In this document: positions 11,902 through 25,426 of the stretch, piece after piece
Numbering within the stretch: position 1 is the stretch's first letter
Layout of the letters: the number at the start of each line of letters is the position of its first letter
DNA from: Iris pallida
Taxonomy: Eukaryota; Streptophyta; Magnoliopsida; Asparagales; Iridaceae
Assembly (NCBI GenBank): GCA_029216955.1
Contig: JANAVB010015600.1
Coordinates: 25,348,010-25,412,009, forward strand
DNA length: 64,000 bases
Direction of reading: 5' to 3'
Notes under the pieces: model-generated
What the model saw: only the letters and a program-made list of their open reading frames with translations
Told to the model about the DNA's origin: nothing
The model's database searches: none
Program-made: the position numbers and the translations under genes

Positions 11902-13574
11902 TGTCATGACCCGCACCCAGTGTAGGGACACGAGAAGTGGGTACGTCCGACCTATGCCGCAGTGTCGACGGTAGAACGCTGTTTTAAGTCATGATCTCAA
12001 CTAACCATAATATGATATACTCTCCAAACGGAGGCCAATCACAGAAGGTACAACTCAATCACAAGTCTAAAGATGGAAAATAGCACGATATGATAGATAA
12101 TGAAATCCTGAAACTGAGGTACAAACAGAAGAGAAATAAATCTAAGTTAACAACAACTAGTCTCAACATCTCAAATATAATACAACTCTGAAACCATAAA
12201 CAACAAATGACATGAAAAAAAGAAATAACGTTCTAACTATCTACTCTAGGCAATGGTAGGATCCTCAGCAGCTGCCTGAACCTCCTGGGTGTCCAGGTTG
12301 CAAGTGTCATCTAAGCCTCCTCCGTAGTAGGTAGGGCAGAACTTCTCCTCATCCTCTGTAATATTTTTAACAGGTCCATTCAGGACAGGAACGAGCACAA
12401 TATAACTCACGCAGTTTATATCATGGTAGGAAATATAAGCAAGCAATAGAGTAAGATACATGAAACGATGTAAGAAGATGTACCTAAAAATATGAGAGGT
12501 ATTTGATAACTGGAAATATATACATGATAAGTAAGAACTGTAAATGACTAGTGATTTAGAGTACGAGATGCATGTAATTGGCTTGGATTGAACATGATAT
12601 AACATGGGTGAAGATGAGGGACACTAGCCAAGAAGGCTGTATTGTACATAATAACACATGAAAAATAATAGAGTGAACATGATGGGTAAATCACATGACC
12701 ATTTATACTCACCCCTACCCACAATCAATACACAAGGATCCAGTCAAGTTACGTTACGAACATGATATTTTGGTTACACACGAAGCACATGAGGAAACAT
12801 GAACGTACATGAGAGCACATAAAAGTACATGAGCGTACATGAAAGCATATGAGAGAACATGAGAGTACATGAATAACGCAAAAGCAAGGAATACATGATG
12901 TACATGAAACACATGACATAAAATATCCGATACGCCCGCAAAGGGGGATAACATCCCATGAAAAGATCCATATATTACCACCGTGATGATATCGTGTCAG
13001 CATCAAGTTAAGTAATCTAGAGCCAGAATATAAATCCTAACATGTATGAAACGGTTAGAGAATGTACTCGCCTGATATCTAAAAGTCCGAAGTGAATATA
13101 CTATCTGATGAGAGATATCTGGCTCCTATTTAGAACAGCACAAATCAAGATATATACAAAGGATGATAAATGACGTGTACAATACATCTACATGATTTTT
13201 AGGTCAATCTAGGCCAAAGTCAACTCTTGGTCAACTCTAGTCAACGATATAGTCAAACTAGGTCAACTATAGTCAACTGTAGTCAAACTTTCTAGGGTTT
13301 GGTCAATAATGGTCAACTAGTCTAGGTTAGTCAAGTCTAGTCTAGCCCATGCCTATGCATACAAGAATACCATGTCTACATTAACCTACACTAGCTAGTA
13401 CTAACATAGATAGCCTATATAAAAGTATACACTATATAGGCCTATATTATAGAGACTAATATATACATAGCCTCTACTATATAGACTAACCTATATATAT
13501 AGATATTCAAATATAATCATCAATTTATATATTTACATACTAGCATATAATACTAGATACATGCTTGCATCATT

Positions 13575-13576
<2 letters not shown>

Positions 13577-13646
<70 letters not shown>
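13577..13646. repeat. (TA)n microsatellite inside LTR
   Basis: About 35 TA units, the counterpart of 3266-3323 in the other LTR copy; the two differ in length. Confidence 0.95.
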
Positions 13647-13649
<3 letters not shown>

Positions 13650-15554
13650 AGGGAAGGGGGATAATACATAAGTGAGTGTGTGTGTGTGAGCGTAGTGAGT
13701 GATTGACTGTGGGCAATAAGAGAGGGAGTGAAGGGGTATGTGTGTAGACTGTGTACAGTGGCAGTAGGTTTGTTCTCAGTTATAGGTATATAAACCCAAT
13801 TTTCAGTCTCATACAACCCCAATCCAGTTTTCAGTTTAAACTTAAATGATCTAAGGTTTTCATACATAGGGGGAAATCTCAGTTTTTCCAAAACCATTTT
13901 CATTTTCAGCTTTTACTAACTATTCTCAGATTTTTCCTTATTCATTCTCAGTTAATAGCTCAGTTAACAATCGGAAAACCCAAGTTTGGCATCATGTTTG
14001 AAATCTTAAATTAACATTAAAGCCAAAGTATAAACCCCAGGATCAAATGAAAACCCAAAGTTCATATTACATTCTCAGTTTTTATTCATTATCCTAGTTT
14101 TCAGTTAACAGTCCACATGTGTACAGAATGGTAGATAGGTGTGTGTATAAATGTGTATGGGTTTACAGTCATGTAGGGCTCAGTTATATGCGTATAGATT
14201 TCAGATTAGTGTGCATGTTTCATGATGTATAGGTAAATGCATGTAGGCAATGTGGTGTTCAGTAGTGTATCAATGTTCAGATTTATGTGGACAGCATGCT
14301 CAGGTTTCAGTTTGCATATATGGTTTAGTAAGGTATCATAATATTGGGTATCAACCCCTCAAAAACTCTAAACACAACCAAATCGCAATTTATTGAATCC
14401 CAGTCATGCATTCAAACACCACAAACATGAACCAATGTATACAGCTTCAAATTAACATTTTTAAATTGATTAATTTCATTTTTAAACTCAGAATTATAAA
14501 CCAAAACTGTGGGTATCAGAGTTATTGGGGAAAACATAACTTCACATCAAAATACATATAGAAACCCATAAAAATATGTCGAAGAAGTGTCGTGGACAAG
14601 CAAGGGTGCCTCACAGGTAGGGTCGAGTCCACACAATAGGACACGACGTGTCGAAATAGGGTTTAAGCATGCACGGACATAGACTGAGCTAGGCATCGTC
14701 GTGCAGTGGGTTCGGGGCTTCGTGGATGCTCCACAAGACACGAGATGACACGTGATCACGTCCACACATAGCTCTGACATAGGGCTCCATGATCGACACG
14801 TTACCACGTGTCCACGTCGCGTCAGGACACGACATGACGCGCATATCAGAGAGGAAACATCGACGGCACGCGCACAGTGTAAATCCAATACGGGGCCAAA
14901 TGCTCCTCGTGTGGTGAACCATTTGATCCCAAACTTTGGAAGGTTAATGTCAGACATTTCCCCGACATCCACCTCAAAAATCTCGTGTCTACGTGTCCTG
15001 AGTAGGGAGAACTCAGTGTCGAATAGCAGGGCACCGTCCTAGCTCATAGCGAGCGTGTTCATGTCCTGTTTGGACACGAACACGGCTCCGAATTCAATTC
15101 AGTCCATGGGGAAAACAATATATGCATATAAATCATCATTTCCATTCAAATACTTTTCAAAAATAGCAAATAAATTCCCTTTGTGACATTTCATCAAACA
15201 CATGTATATGTAGACTGATACGTGTCCGATACGGATACCAAACTAATACAAAATCTTACCAAACTCACTCTACCGCTAGGGAACACCTAGATGAATACAT
15301 CTATGGAAATAAATCAAGAATTGAAAGGTTTTTGATGGGTTTTACCTATTAAGGGTGAAACCTGAATGAAGAGTGCTTTGAATGAGAGCCTCTTCTTAAC
15401 TTGAAATGATTCCAAGCCTCCAAATACTTGCTAGCTAGTCTCTAATGATATCTCCTACTGTTGAGGAGTCCAATGCAATTGGTTTGGTCCAATTTGGAGG
15501 AAAAATGGAGAATTGGTGATGGTTTGGGGAAGAACACAAGTAGGGATTTATGTA

Positions 15555-15566
15555 GGTATTTAAAAG
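15555..15566 (-). promoter_or_regulatory. Possible TATA-like element in LTR
   Basis: Minus strand CTTTTAAATACC, conserved at the matching place in the left copy (about 5238-5250). It lies upstream of a pyrimidine-rich leader-like segment in the LTR. Promoter function is inferred from position and sequence only. Confidence 0.3.
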
Positions 15567-16153
15567 AGGCAAGAACTTTGAAGAGATAATTAAATAAAGG
15601 AAAGAGGCTCTTGATGGCTGTGATGAAGGCTAGGGTTAGGGTTTTAGATGAGTGGTTGAGGCTTCTCCAACAAATTCAAGTCAAATCAAGGGCTCACAAC
15701 AAAAGTAAGTTTCTTACATAATATCTTCTAACCAAAATATCTAGATATTAATCTAACTTAACCATTAAGTCTCTAATCTTCTAACTAAGCTCCCGTGAAC
15801 ATCATTAACATGTAGGTTAGGTCAAAACTAGGTTAGTCTCTAATAAAATGACCAACATCAAAATAATCAATAAAAATTCATTTTCATCAATTAGTCAAAA
15901 ATGACTAAAATACCCCTTGGCTAAAAAGTCACAAATAGTCATCCTAATCACATGGTTAGGTCTCTATGGTCATGGTTAGTCTCTAGGTCATGCAGTCTCT
16001 AGGGTTGCACTAGCAAAACATCAAAATCATAAGTCATCGTTTTAAATAGTTTTAAATTGATTAAAAATCACCATAAATTATTATAATTAATATTAAATGG
16101 TAATATTTACAAAATTTCAAAATTACCCTCATTTTAGAAAAGTGGGTGTTAAA

Positions 16154-16360
16154 CTTTGTATATCTTTACTTGGATATAATTTTCTCATAATATAATGAAT
16201 TGATGATTTGTGTTAAGCCTTGCCTTAGAGTTGATAGTATAGTCTGGCTTTATAATGGTAACCTAGTAGCTAAATCTCTGCTATTTAAGATTCCAGTTTC
16301 ATATAGGATAATGGACTGTCTAACAGCCCTGATGATTTATTATTTTCCTTATCCTTTTAG
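16154..16360 (+). mobile_element. 5' untranslated internal remnant of plus-strand gag-only element
   Basis: AT-rich, no gene. It lies between the outer end of the minus-strand LTR and the first Met of the plus-strand gag remnant, so I read it as what remains of that element's leader. Its own 5' LTR is missing from the window. Confidence 0.4.
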
Positions 16361-16986
16361 AATGTCACCCATGACCAGAGCCTGTCCCCAGTGCATAGCT
16401 GCAGTTTCTGTTGAGACCGAGATTGTGCTTCCCCCTCTAATTGCCCAGGAGGTGTTAGCAGCCTCACTGGAGAGCCTTCCTCCACCTCCTATCCTTCAGG
16501 AGAGAGCTGTAGTTTAGTCTGAGATTGAGGGCCTGCCTTTGCCACCCGGGATGGTACCCCATAACATTTTCTATGGAGCTCAGATTTATAGACTCCTCTA
16601 GGATGTGTGGGAGGTACAAAGACTACAGGTCGAGCGTATGAAGGAACAGGATTTCAGTATCCAGTTGCTTTGGGACTACATACATTCGATGGGAGATCCT
16701 AGTCCCAAGAGAGCGAGGAGTAGTGTATACTCAGAGCCCCAGGAGTACCGAAGCTACCAGCCCAAACCAGCCTATCCAATTCAGATTCTTGTCCGGCAGG
16801 GGCCAGCTGAGCGAGTGCCTACATGTGCCTTCTGTAAGAAGTCTGGACACGCATGGGAGGACTGTAGGAAGAGACTAGGATTGTGCCTATACTGTGGATC
16901 AGCTGGACACAGGATGTTACACTATCCTACTATTCCATCCCCACCCAAAACCCAGTTTCCAGGAGAGGGTTCCAGCCACCCGACCT
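16361..16986 (+). pseudogene. Degenerate gag with zinc knuckles, plus-strand element
   Basis: From ATG 16361 the frame gives a Pro-rich N-terminal region and stops at about 16515. A second open segment from 16605 ends at 16986. It contains CAFCKKSGHAWEDC (C-x2-C-x4-H-x4-C) and then CLYCGSAGHRMLHY, the same motif with the last Cys replaced by Tyr. The spacing and flanking residues match the knuckle region of the minus-strand gag. The capsid core between N-terminus and knuckle is absent, so this is an internally deleted gag. No pol follows before the polypurine tract at 17740. Confidence 0.7.
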
Positions 16987-17762
16987 AGTTCTAGGTGAGT
17001 TCTTGATCTATACCTTAGCCCGTCTCTGATAATTGCTATACCCTACCATATCGTTTATGTTTTTTGATACCTTGTGACTTCTTTGTGCTGTAATATGACT
17101 AGAATGGCTAGATGGAAACCCTTGAGTAAGCATTCTAGATAGACGAATGTTCCTTCTGTGACTTTGATTTTCGGAGTGTCAGAGTTGTAAGTTCTGGAAA
17201 CTTCCTTCATGGGTTTATAGTAGACAAGATTAACTTCATGCTGATATATCATATCCCACTCAAACTTGTTCCCTTGTACTACTTTTGCATCACAACTTCT
17301 GGTTCAATTTAGGCCATTTGACCATTTCCATTTTAATTATGATTATCATATGCACATTACCGTGACTTTTAATTTAGGAGCACAAGACTAGTTGTTTTCA
17401 TAAAACCAACTTTACCTGCATAATCTATACATGACACCCTATACCCATGATCTTCGTGTCCCACTCAGACATACCATCTTGTGCTTCATTTACTTCACAC
17501 GAATTTCCTGACACAAGATCCCATCTTGATTTACCCCACAGAGTCGTTTTTATTTTCGATTCGAATTAGGGACACCTTTCCGACCTAAACCTATCGTGCC
17601 AAATTTTGACATGACCTACTTTAAGCCTACTACCCATATTTTACTTGTTGATCTTGTGTGCTGCTAGAAAGAGGCTTCGACCTTGATTGTTGGGGGTTTG
17701 ACCTAGAAGGAGTACGACCACTCTTAATTTCGAGGACGAAATTCTTCTAAGGAGGGTTGACT
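16987..17762 (+). mobile_element. Non-coding internal 3' region and polypurine tract
   Basis: About 0.75 kb with no recognisable coding. It ends in TTTCGAGGACGAAATTCTTC and TAAGGAGGGTTGACT directly before the LTR. The segment before it (GATTGTTGGGGGTTTGACCT and AGAAGGAGTACGACC) matches the equivalent minus-strand stretch at 5827-5950, which links the two elements. In autonomous Ty3/gypsy elements the FEDE-type motif marks the end of pol. Here it is preceded by gag rather than RT or integrase. Confidence 0.65.
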
Positions 17763-20555
17763 TGTAACACCCAGTTTTCTAAAATGAGTGTAATTTTGAA
17801 CTTTTGTGATTTTAATCATTTAATGATGAGATCTAAATTATGTTATGATTTTTAGTGAATTTTAATCAATTTAAAACTATTTAAATCTGTGGCTTGTGAT
17901 TTTTATGTTTTGCTAGTGTAACCCTAGAGACTGCATGATCTAGAGACTAACCATGACCACGGGGACCTAACCATATGATTAGGATGACTAATTACAACTT
18001 TTTAGCCTAAGGGTATTTTGGTCATTTTTGACTTATTAATGAAAATGAATTTTGATTGATTATTATAGTGCTAATCTTTTTATTAGAGTCTTACCTAGTT
18101 TGACCTAACCTAGATGTTAATGATGTTCATGGAGGCTTAGTTAGAAAGTTAGAGACTTAATGGCTAAGTTAGATTAATATCTAGATATTATGTTAGTAGA
18201 TATTTTGGTTAGATATTAGTGTAAGAAACCTACTTTTGATGTGAGCCTTTAATTAAGTTGAATTCATATGGAGAAGCCTTAGCCACTCATCTAGATTTGT
18301 AAAAGCCTAACCCTAGCCATCTACAACAGCCATCAAGAGCCTTCCCCTCTATTTAATCAAACCTTCACAAATTCCTTGCCTCTTTTTATTCCTACAAGAA
18401 GCCCAAATAGTGTTCCTCCCCAAACCTTCACCAATTCTTCATTTCTCCTCCTAATTAGACCAAACCAATTGTATTGGACTTCCCTACAGTAGAGGGTATC
18501 ATTGGTGAGTAGCTAGCAAGGATTTGGAGACTTGGGATCATTGCAAGTTGGAAAGAAGGCTCATTCATTTAAGCTTTCATTGAGGTTTCACCATCAATAG
18601 GTAAAACCTATCAACCTCATTCAAATTCCAAATTTTTTTCTATAGTTGCATTCATTTAGGTGTCCTCTAGCGGTAGAGTGAGTTTTGTAGGAATTGGTAT
18701 TGATTTGTTGTGTGTATCAGACAAGTGTCAGTCTCTATGTATTGGTGTTTGATGAAATGCCCAAAAGGGATTTTTTTGCTATTTTCCAAATCTTTTTGAA
18801 CAAATTTGTAGATCTATGTGTTGCTTATGGTTTGGTGTCGTACTAAGGTGAATTTCATGCCGTGTCCGAGTCCAAATTGGACACGAATATGCTCGCATAC
18901 GAGCCGTGCCTATGTCCTGCTGCTCGAGGCATGCAGCGGACACGACACGCGAGAAGATGTGATAAAACTCAAGGGATACATTGGGGCAATGTCTACGAAC
19001 ATGTCCCTCAATTTTTAAGGTGTCTTGTGTCGTGTCGGACACGAAATCCCATGTGCACTGGTTTTGCACAGAGACTGAACGCGCGTAATATCGCGTCTGA
19101 TACGCGTGTCGTATCACGCATACACGTGTGGAATGTGTCTTGTGTTGTGTCGTATGTGTAGGCCTACACATGGGCTATACGTGGACACGAGCACGAGACA
19201 TTTCGTACCTCGTATCGTGTCCAGGAACCCTTGGACTAACCGTACAAGACAGTGCAGTCTGTGCACAACTGTGTGTGTTTTTTAGTGTTTGGACACTTTG
19301 TGTCCTATTGTATGGACACGATATACTCTGTGGGACACATATACATGTGCACAACACGTTCTCAACCATCAATTTGATGTTTAATTGGTTTTGTGATGTT
19401 AATTTAGGGTTTATTCATTGTACTGATAATGTGTTCTGTCTGGGCCATTTTTCTGAGTATTTAAAATATGAATTAAATTGCTAATTAATGATAATTAGTT
19501 AAGTTTTACCTATATACATGTCTGAGATATAAGTTACATAGCTGGGTTCATATTGACATGCATGTTTGGGTTGTAATTTGGATTTTCGAACATATTGATA
19601 CTCTACATTGATAATGTCTGATACATAGGTTTTTAACTGAACATAGGTTCATTTAATTTTGTTCATTTACTGAGATTGATGTCCACATATACATTACTCT
19701 GTTAATTTCTATGGTTTAGGATTGTATACATTGTTCATTTCTGTAATGAAGTTGATGCATTGGTTAATAAATGAGTTAAGGTTTGTATTGTACATTGTAA
19801 TGTTTAATACAGTAGTTCATTTCTGTATATAGGTTTACCTATTATATTGAATTGATACCTACATATACAATGTAATGTCTGACACATGTTGTTTACTAGG
19901 TTTAGGCCATTTCACATGTTAACTGAGCATAAGGTTAGCTATTCTATTCAATACATGAGAATGAGGTTGTCATATATTGTTCATTTGTAAAGATAGAGGT
20001 TGTGTTATATGTTATTGTTGATGTTGTTGATGATGATGTGATGGTGTCTATAAATACTCTCTGTGAACCCTTTGAACACGTAACTGTTGTACACTATATG
20101 ACCCCCTTTACATGTTATCACTTAAAACCCCCACATTCATGTTACCCCTACCTTGTCTGAACATAATGTGTACTGTTGTACACACATAACCTGAGAATGA
20201 CCCCCTCTGTTACACTTTGTTGGGTTGGTAATGATGTTCATACATATGTAAACCTGAAACATGTTAACCCTGCTACATGTTTCCTGAGACTGAGTATATT
20301 AACCCCTTTAAATATCTGTACAAAGTTTTCATATATTGTACTGCTATATACATTGATCATAAAACTATGATATGTTAACCCCTTACACTCATGACACATT
20401 CACAACCCCCTTGCCATGTACACTATGTCCACTACATCTTGACACCATGTGTGACACCTCACTTTGAAATTCCTATATGCTATTGACACTATACACACAT
20501 TCATAACCCTTTGCTATGTTGACACATATGACTGCCCATTGCCAAGTTCACATTA

Positions 20556-20598
<43 letters not shown>

Positions 20599-22089
20599 TC
20601 ACCATTTATATGCATATATATATATTATATGTGCATTGCTTTGTATTATAGGCATTTAGCCTATGTGAGCCTATGTATATTATATGTATATATCTACTTG
20701 TGTGTGTGATTGCTTGGTTTGGCATTGTACTTGTGTTTGTGTGCTAGTATAGGTTTGGTTAGGCCTAGTGAGACTTGTTGGACTAGTATTTGGCTTAGTT
20801 GACCTAGTTTAACTAGTACAGTTGTCTAGAGTTGACCGAGAGTTGACTTTAGTCTAGAATGACCTAGACATCATGTAGAATGCATTGTAATGTTCAATTA
20901 TACCTTGCTGGACAAGTTGTGACATGTGTTGCTCTAAATAGGAATCATCTACTCTGTCTGGACATCTACACTCACCAGATACTCAGGGTATCAGGCGAGT
21001 ACATTCTCTGACCGTTTCATACTTACTAGAACTTATATTTTTGCTCTAGATTACTTTACTTGATGTTGTCACGTTGGTAACACGGATTGGTACTATATGG
21101 ATCTTTTCATGAGATGTTATCCCCCTTAGGAGCATCGGATACTTTATGTTGTGTGTTTTACTTACATCATGTATATTTATGCTTTTACTATTCATGTATC
21201 CTCTGGTGAATAATGTCTCCTCATATTTACAGAGCCCTCATGAATCAATTTCACGTGCTCTCGTTTATGAAGCAGTGAAAGAATGAATCTTAACATAATT
21301 TATCTCGATAATTGTGTATTGATTGGGGATGGGGGAGTAGAAATAGTCCTGTGAATAATTCGAAAGTAGTGTAGTCATGAATCAACTCTGTAGTATAGCC
21401 ATGAATCATTTCCAGCTGTTCACATGTCTATCTTGTACTCTAAATCACTAGTCACTAATAGTTCTCTACTTATAATAGATGCTTCCATTACAGTTCTCTC
21501 TTTTACTTCATATATATTCTTTCAGTTATTCATGTATCTTACTCTATTGCATGCTTTATATTTTTTGACATGATATGAACTGCGTGAGATGTATTGTGCT
21601 CGTTCCTGTCCTGACTGGACCTGTTGAAAATATTACAGATAAGACCGAGGGTTCTGTACCACCTGCTATGGAGTACACAACTAGATAATATCTGTGGGTT
21701 AGACCTTCAAGAGGAACCAATTATAGCTGTGGACACCATCCTTTCAGACTAGTCTAGTTAGCTAGTCAATTATCTTATTTTTCATGTTGTCTTGTTTTAT
21801 TTGGACTTGGAGATGTATTAAACTTGGTTGTTGTTGTTGTGTCATCTAGACACTTAGACTTATTCTCTTCTGTCTGTACTTCACTTGGTTTTATATATCT
21901 ATCTTATCGTGCTGTTATCCATCTTTAGATTGGTGATTGAGTTGTATCTTCTGTGATTGGCCTCCGTTTGGAGAGTATATCATATTGTACTTGTGATGAT
22001 AACCTAGAACAGCGTTCTACCGTCGACACTGCGACGTAGGCTGGATGTAACCACTTCTCGTGCCCCTACACAGGGTGCGGGTCGTGACA
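17763..22089 (+). mobile_element. 3' LTR (4,327 bp) of plus-strand gag-only element
   Basis: Starts TGTAACACCCAG directly after the polypurine tract and ends GGGTGCGGGTCGTGACA at 22089. It has the same block order as the minus LTRs: a coding-like CGTGT-rich block near 18850-19350, a TA run at 20558-20595 and a closing GTCGACACTGCGACGTAGGC segment. A TATAAATA lies at about 20049. No matching 5' LTR is in the window, consistent with truncation at 16154. Confidence 0.85.
20558..20595. repeat. (TA)n microsatellite inside LTR
   Basis: Pure TA run in the plus-strand LTR, equivalent in position to the runs in the minus-strand LTRs. Confidence 0.95.
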
Positions 22090-22541
22090 AGAAATATTGC
22101 ATAACGAAGAGAACACAAGTATTCATACAAATGAGAACTCTTTATTAATAATCTTGCTAAATTTACAAAGGGCGAAAGCCAAGATTACAATAGCTCAAGC
22201 TCAAAAATCTCTTATAATACAATTACTATGTCCTCTCTCTCATTTCTCAATACAAAGGTTCAAGGTTTGCCACTTACGGATGCTTCAAAAGGCGATGTCC
22301 ATACATTATGTTCCGTATAGGTGAAGACTCCAACTTGGCCGCATGCCTAGAAACATAAAGGAACTCCATGCCCCAACACATCTAAGCGAGCTCTGCCCCG
22401 AGCATGATGATACCTGAACCTGCACATGAAAACTTGTAGGGTATTAGTAAACAACCATACTGGTGAGTGAGCCCCTCACCCAGCTATACAAAACCAACAT
22501 ATTATTTTAGTTACTGCAACTTATTCTTTTGTGGTCTTTCT
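22090..22541. other. Unassigned nuclear DNA
   Basis: About 450 bp between the gag-only element and a solo LTR. No gene motif seen. The last five bases (TTTCT) are one copy of the solo LTR's target-site duplication. Confidence 0.5.
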
Positions 22542-24429
22542 TATAGTACCCCGACCCGCAAGATGCCTTAAAATGGATGGATGGTTCAATGAAGCCTTGT
22601 TGGACTTAGAAATATTCAGAAGGATCGCTTGGAAGGATACGCGATCGAGGCGGGAATCATCCTATGAATCTGATTAGTGATGAACCCTTCGAAGATCCTT
22701 TAGCTTCACGCTGAATAAAAAAGATAGTATGCTATATTTATTCGTTGAGTTGCGGAATAACACCTTGCATGAATGTTGGAAAGATAAGAAAAGATAATTA
22801 ATCACATGACCCGAAAACTGTTGTGTATCATTTCATGAATTGTGGGCTTGCGTGTTATTACTATAAAATACATGACAGGTGAAGGAAAAGTCCCAACTAC
22901 TTGGACGATGAGTATATCGAGCCTTAGCTTGATGAATAGATAGTAACACAGATAATAAGACCCAAGAAATGGGCAGTGAGTATGCTTAAATTATGTCTAT
23001 ATGAATGTATGCTAAACAGATGCTAAGTCCCAGGATTAGGCAGTGAGTACATTGAGTTTTGGTTGGAAAGATGTATGGTATCAAAGATGTGAAGAAGGGC
23101 TTAGGTAATCACATTCTATTATCCTGTCGCCGATGTAGAATGTTGATTACACTAAGACCCTGGATTGGACAGATGATAATGCGAGTATCGGCTCAAGGCA
23201 AGATGGTAATATGAACGTGAAAGATGGCTCATTGAAAAAGATGGCTTAATTACTTAGTTTTTCTTATCATGCATTATATGCTCTTTATAGATAAGTTGTA
23301 TATATTTGCATGGTCATGGACAACTTGTCGACAAGGTGGTTCCTCGAACGGTATTCCAAGGACTTGGAAACCGATTCATCTTAGGGGGAACCTCGTGCTG
23401 AATTAGTAGCATGGTGATTCGGGAGCCTTCCGGATTGGACTAGCGCTACCCGCCGATGAAGGGGAGCCGTCTAACCATAAGTCCAAGATGGCGTGTAGTC
23501 AGTGACCTTCATATAGATAGGTCCAGTGCTAATGATATCTTATGCAGAAAGAGTAAGTTATTACTCAAATACAAGAAAGGATGTCGACTGTTGGTAAGAA
23601 TCACCTGAATGGTGATAATTATGATAATATGATATTGTTCCTAACAATGTCTTATGCAGTCTGAGTAAGTATTATAAATGTACAGGGATGGTTACATAAC
23701 AGTGGGTAAGAAATCACCAAAGGGTGATACCATATTACTTTACATTATGTTGGGTATGAATAAATGCATGCTTTACTTCTGTCGGATATGAACTGCTAAT
23801 TGACCCTAAGGCAACGAAAAAGACCACTTTTAATAATGTTTTATAACATAAGTACTTAGTGTTTTCTTCATAGGTAGTTGGGCCAGCACCGCTCGCTAGT
23901 ACATTGATGATATATTGACCCATGTTGTGAACAATATTACAAGTGATTGAATATGGGGGAGATCGTTTGATCAGTGCTTGGCATTGGTGAATCTGATGGG
24001 TGTGCTGAAGCTTTTCTTACAAGGTGATGTCATCTGCTATACGGGACATATTGTATGGAACAGTGTAACTCAGATGTACAAGTGAAATTGTAGCCAAATC
24101 CGTGAGTTCATTGTAAGCAAAGTCTGTATGTTCGATTGTAAAGCCTAAATGGCAACTATATATTAAGTTGGCTATTTAAGAATCTTGTAATATGTTGTAA
24201 ACTATGTATTCAGATACAATTCTTATAATTATTTGAGCAAATCAATAAAGAGATATATTTCTTCATATATTGTTGTGACTTCAATATATCGGCTTGGTTT
24301 TTGCTGTGTTGTTGTTTTCTGAGAAATACCAAGAACTGTAATGGTTTTGTCTTGTACAAGTGCAATCTAGACTTGTACGGTATCACGTCCAGTGGCTTGT
24401 TTTCTATCCTCCGGGATCAGGACGTGACA
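22542..24429 (+). mobile_element. Solo LTR (1,888 bp) with perfect 5-bp TSD
   Basis: Begins TATAGTACCCCGACCCGC, a TG-to-TA variant of the common plant start TGTAGTACCCC, and ends CAGGACGTGACA. Both sides carry TTTCT (22537-22541 and 24430-24434). A polyadenylation-like AATAAAG lies near 24245 in the right part. No internal region adjoins it, so it is a solo LTR of a third family. Confidence 0.85.
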
Positions 24430-25418
24430 TTTCTAATCTTGCCTTATGATCAATTTGATTACTTAGACTCCTGGCCTTTTCTTGTTGCAACCAACAAGAT
24501 CGTGCTATCAAATCCTTATGACCGTACGAGAAACCCATTTGTGCAACATCGCGGTCATGTCTCGCAGCAACGTGAATCATACTCTTTTACATGCCCTTTT
24601 CAAACGACTAAACATGAACTCATAAACTCGTGTCAATAACTCAAACACCCGATGCCACATCTTATACCGAAGCACGTGTGCAAGACCTCTCCCAGAAATT
24701 TACTTTTATTTGTAATTTATTAATTTCTAATTTTGTAATTCATTTCAACAATCTATTTGAATTTTCATGACTACAGTTTAACTTCATTTTTATTTATTTT
24801 TGGTAATTTTGACTCTTGTTGAAATAATAATATTATTATTTAGAGAATTCTATTAGTGATGAAATGTTTATATCTTTCTTTAATAAATAACAACAAGTCT
24901 ATTACTTTCCATTCCGTAACCTCCGACCCTTCCATTCCGTAACCCTCGACCCTTCCATTCTGTAACCCCCGACAATTCCATTCTGTAACCCCTAATTCAA
25001 ACTTTCATATTTGTAACTTCCCTTCATTTCTCTATAAAAAAAGAAATGTTAAAACAAAAACTTAAGCATTACCATCTTCCTCCTTTGGAGCAACCCAGCG
25101 GCCCGTGCCGCTCTCGACAACACGACCTTCTTTTCGTGTTCGCGTCTGTCCATGCGTACCTTCAAGGCTGACACTAAGAACTTCCTCCGAGTTTTTTTTG
25201 GTAAGGTTTACTACCATTCTCTTATATTCTATGGAAAGGAATATAGTAGAACTATAGGATTTATTAGAGATGAAGAAGAATAACTCTCTGTTCATGTATA
25301 TAGGAAGATGTATTGTACACATGTAAAGAACGAGAAACACCACATGCATGTGGCTCCTGGTTTTCCTTTTTATCTCTCTTAGATATTTTAGCATAACTGC
25401 AATAACCCCTACTTTTCA
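24430..25418. other. Unassigned AT-rich nuclear DNA
   Basis: No recognised gene. The minus strand around 25062-25200 has a short reading frame with an ordinary-looking charged C-terminus and a possible exon edge, but no known domain. I leave it uncalled. Confidence 0.4.
24907..24998. repeat. 23-bp minisatellite, 4 units
   Basis: Four tandem units starting at 24907, 24930, 24953 and 24976, each of the form TTCCATTC(C/T)GTAACC followed by TCCGACCC or a variant. The third and fourth units have TTCTG where the first two have TTCCG, a CG-to-TG change. Confidence 0.85.
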
Positions 25419-25426
25419 CTCTCTGA

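Larger units (their letters stand above)
11902..16153 (-). mobile_element. 5' LTR (4,252 bp) of minus-strand gag-only element
   Basis: On the plus strand it starts TGTCATGACCCGCACCC and ends GTGGGTGTTAAA, a slightly decayed form of GGGTGTTACA. It is next to the gag leader at 11901, which fixes orientation. Its right 2.5 kb is nearly identical to 3325-5826. The last base pairs (TTAAA for TTACA) and lack of a TSD with the left copy show the outer end has mutated or been rearranged. It abuts the truncated 5' end of a plus-strand relative at about 16154. Confidence 0.85.

Noticed and set aside
24301..24639. 112-codon plus-strand ORF
   Set aside because: It crosses the end of the solo LTR and its TSD (24429-24434), so it cannot be an ancestral gene.
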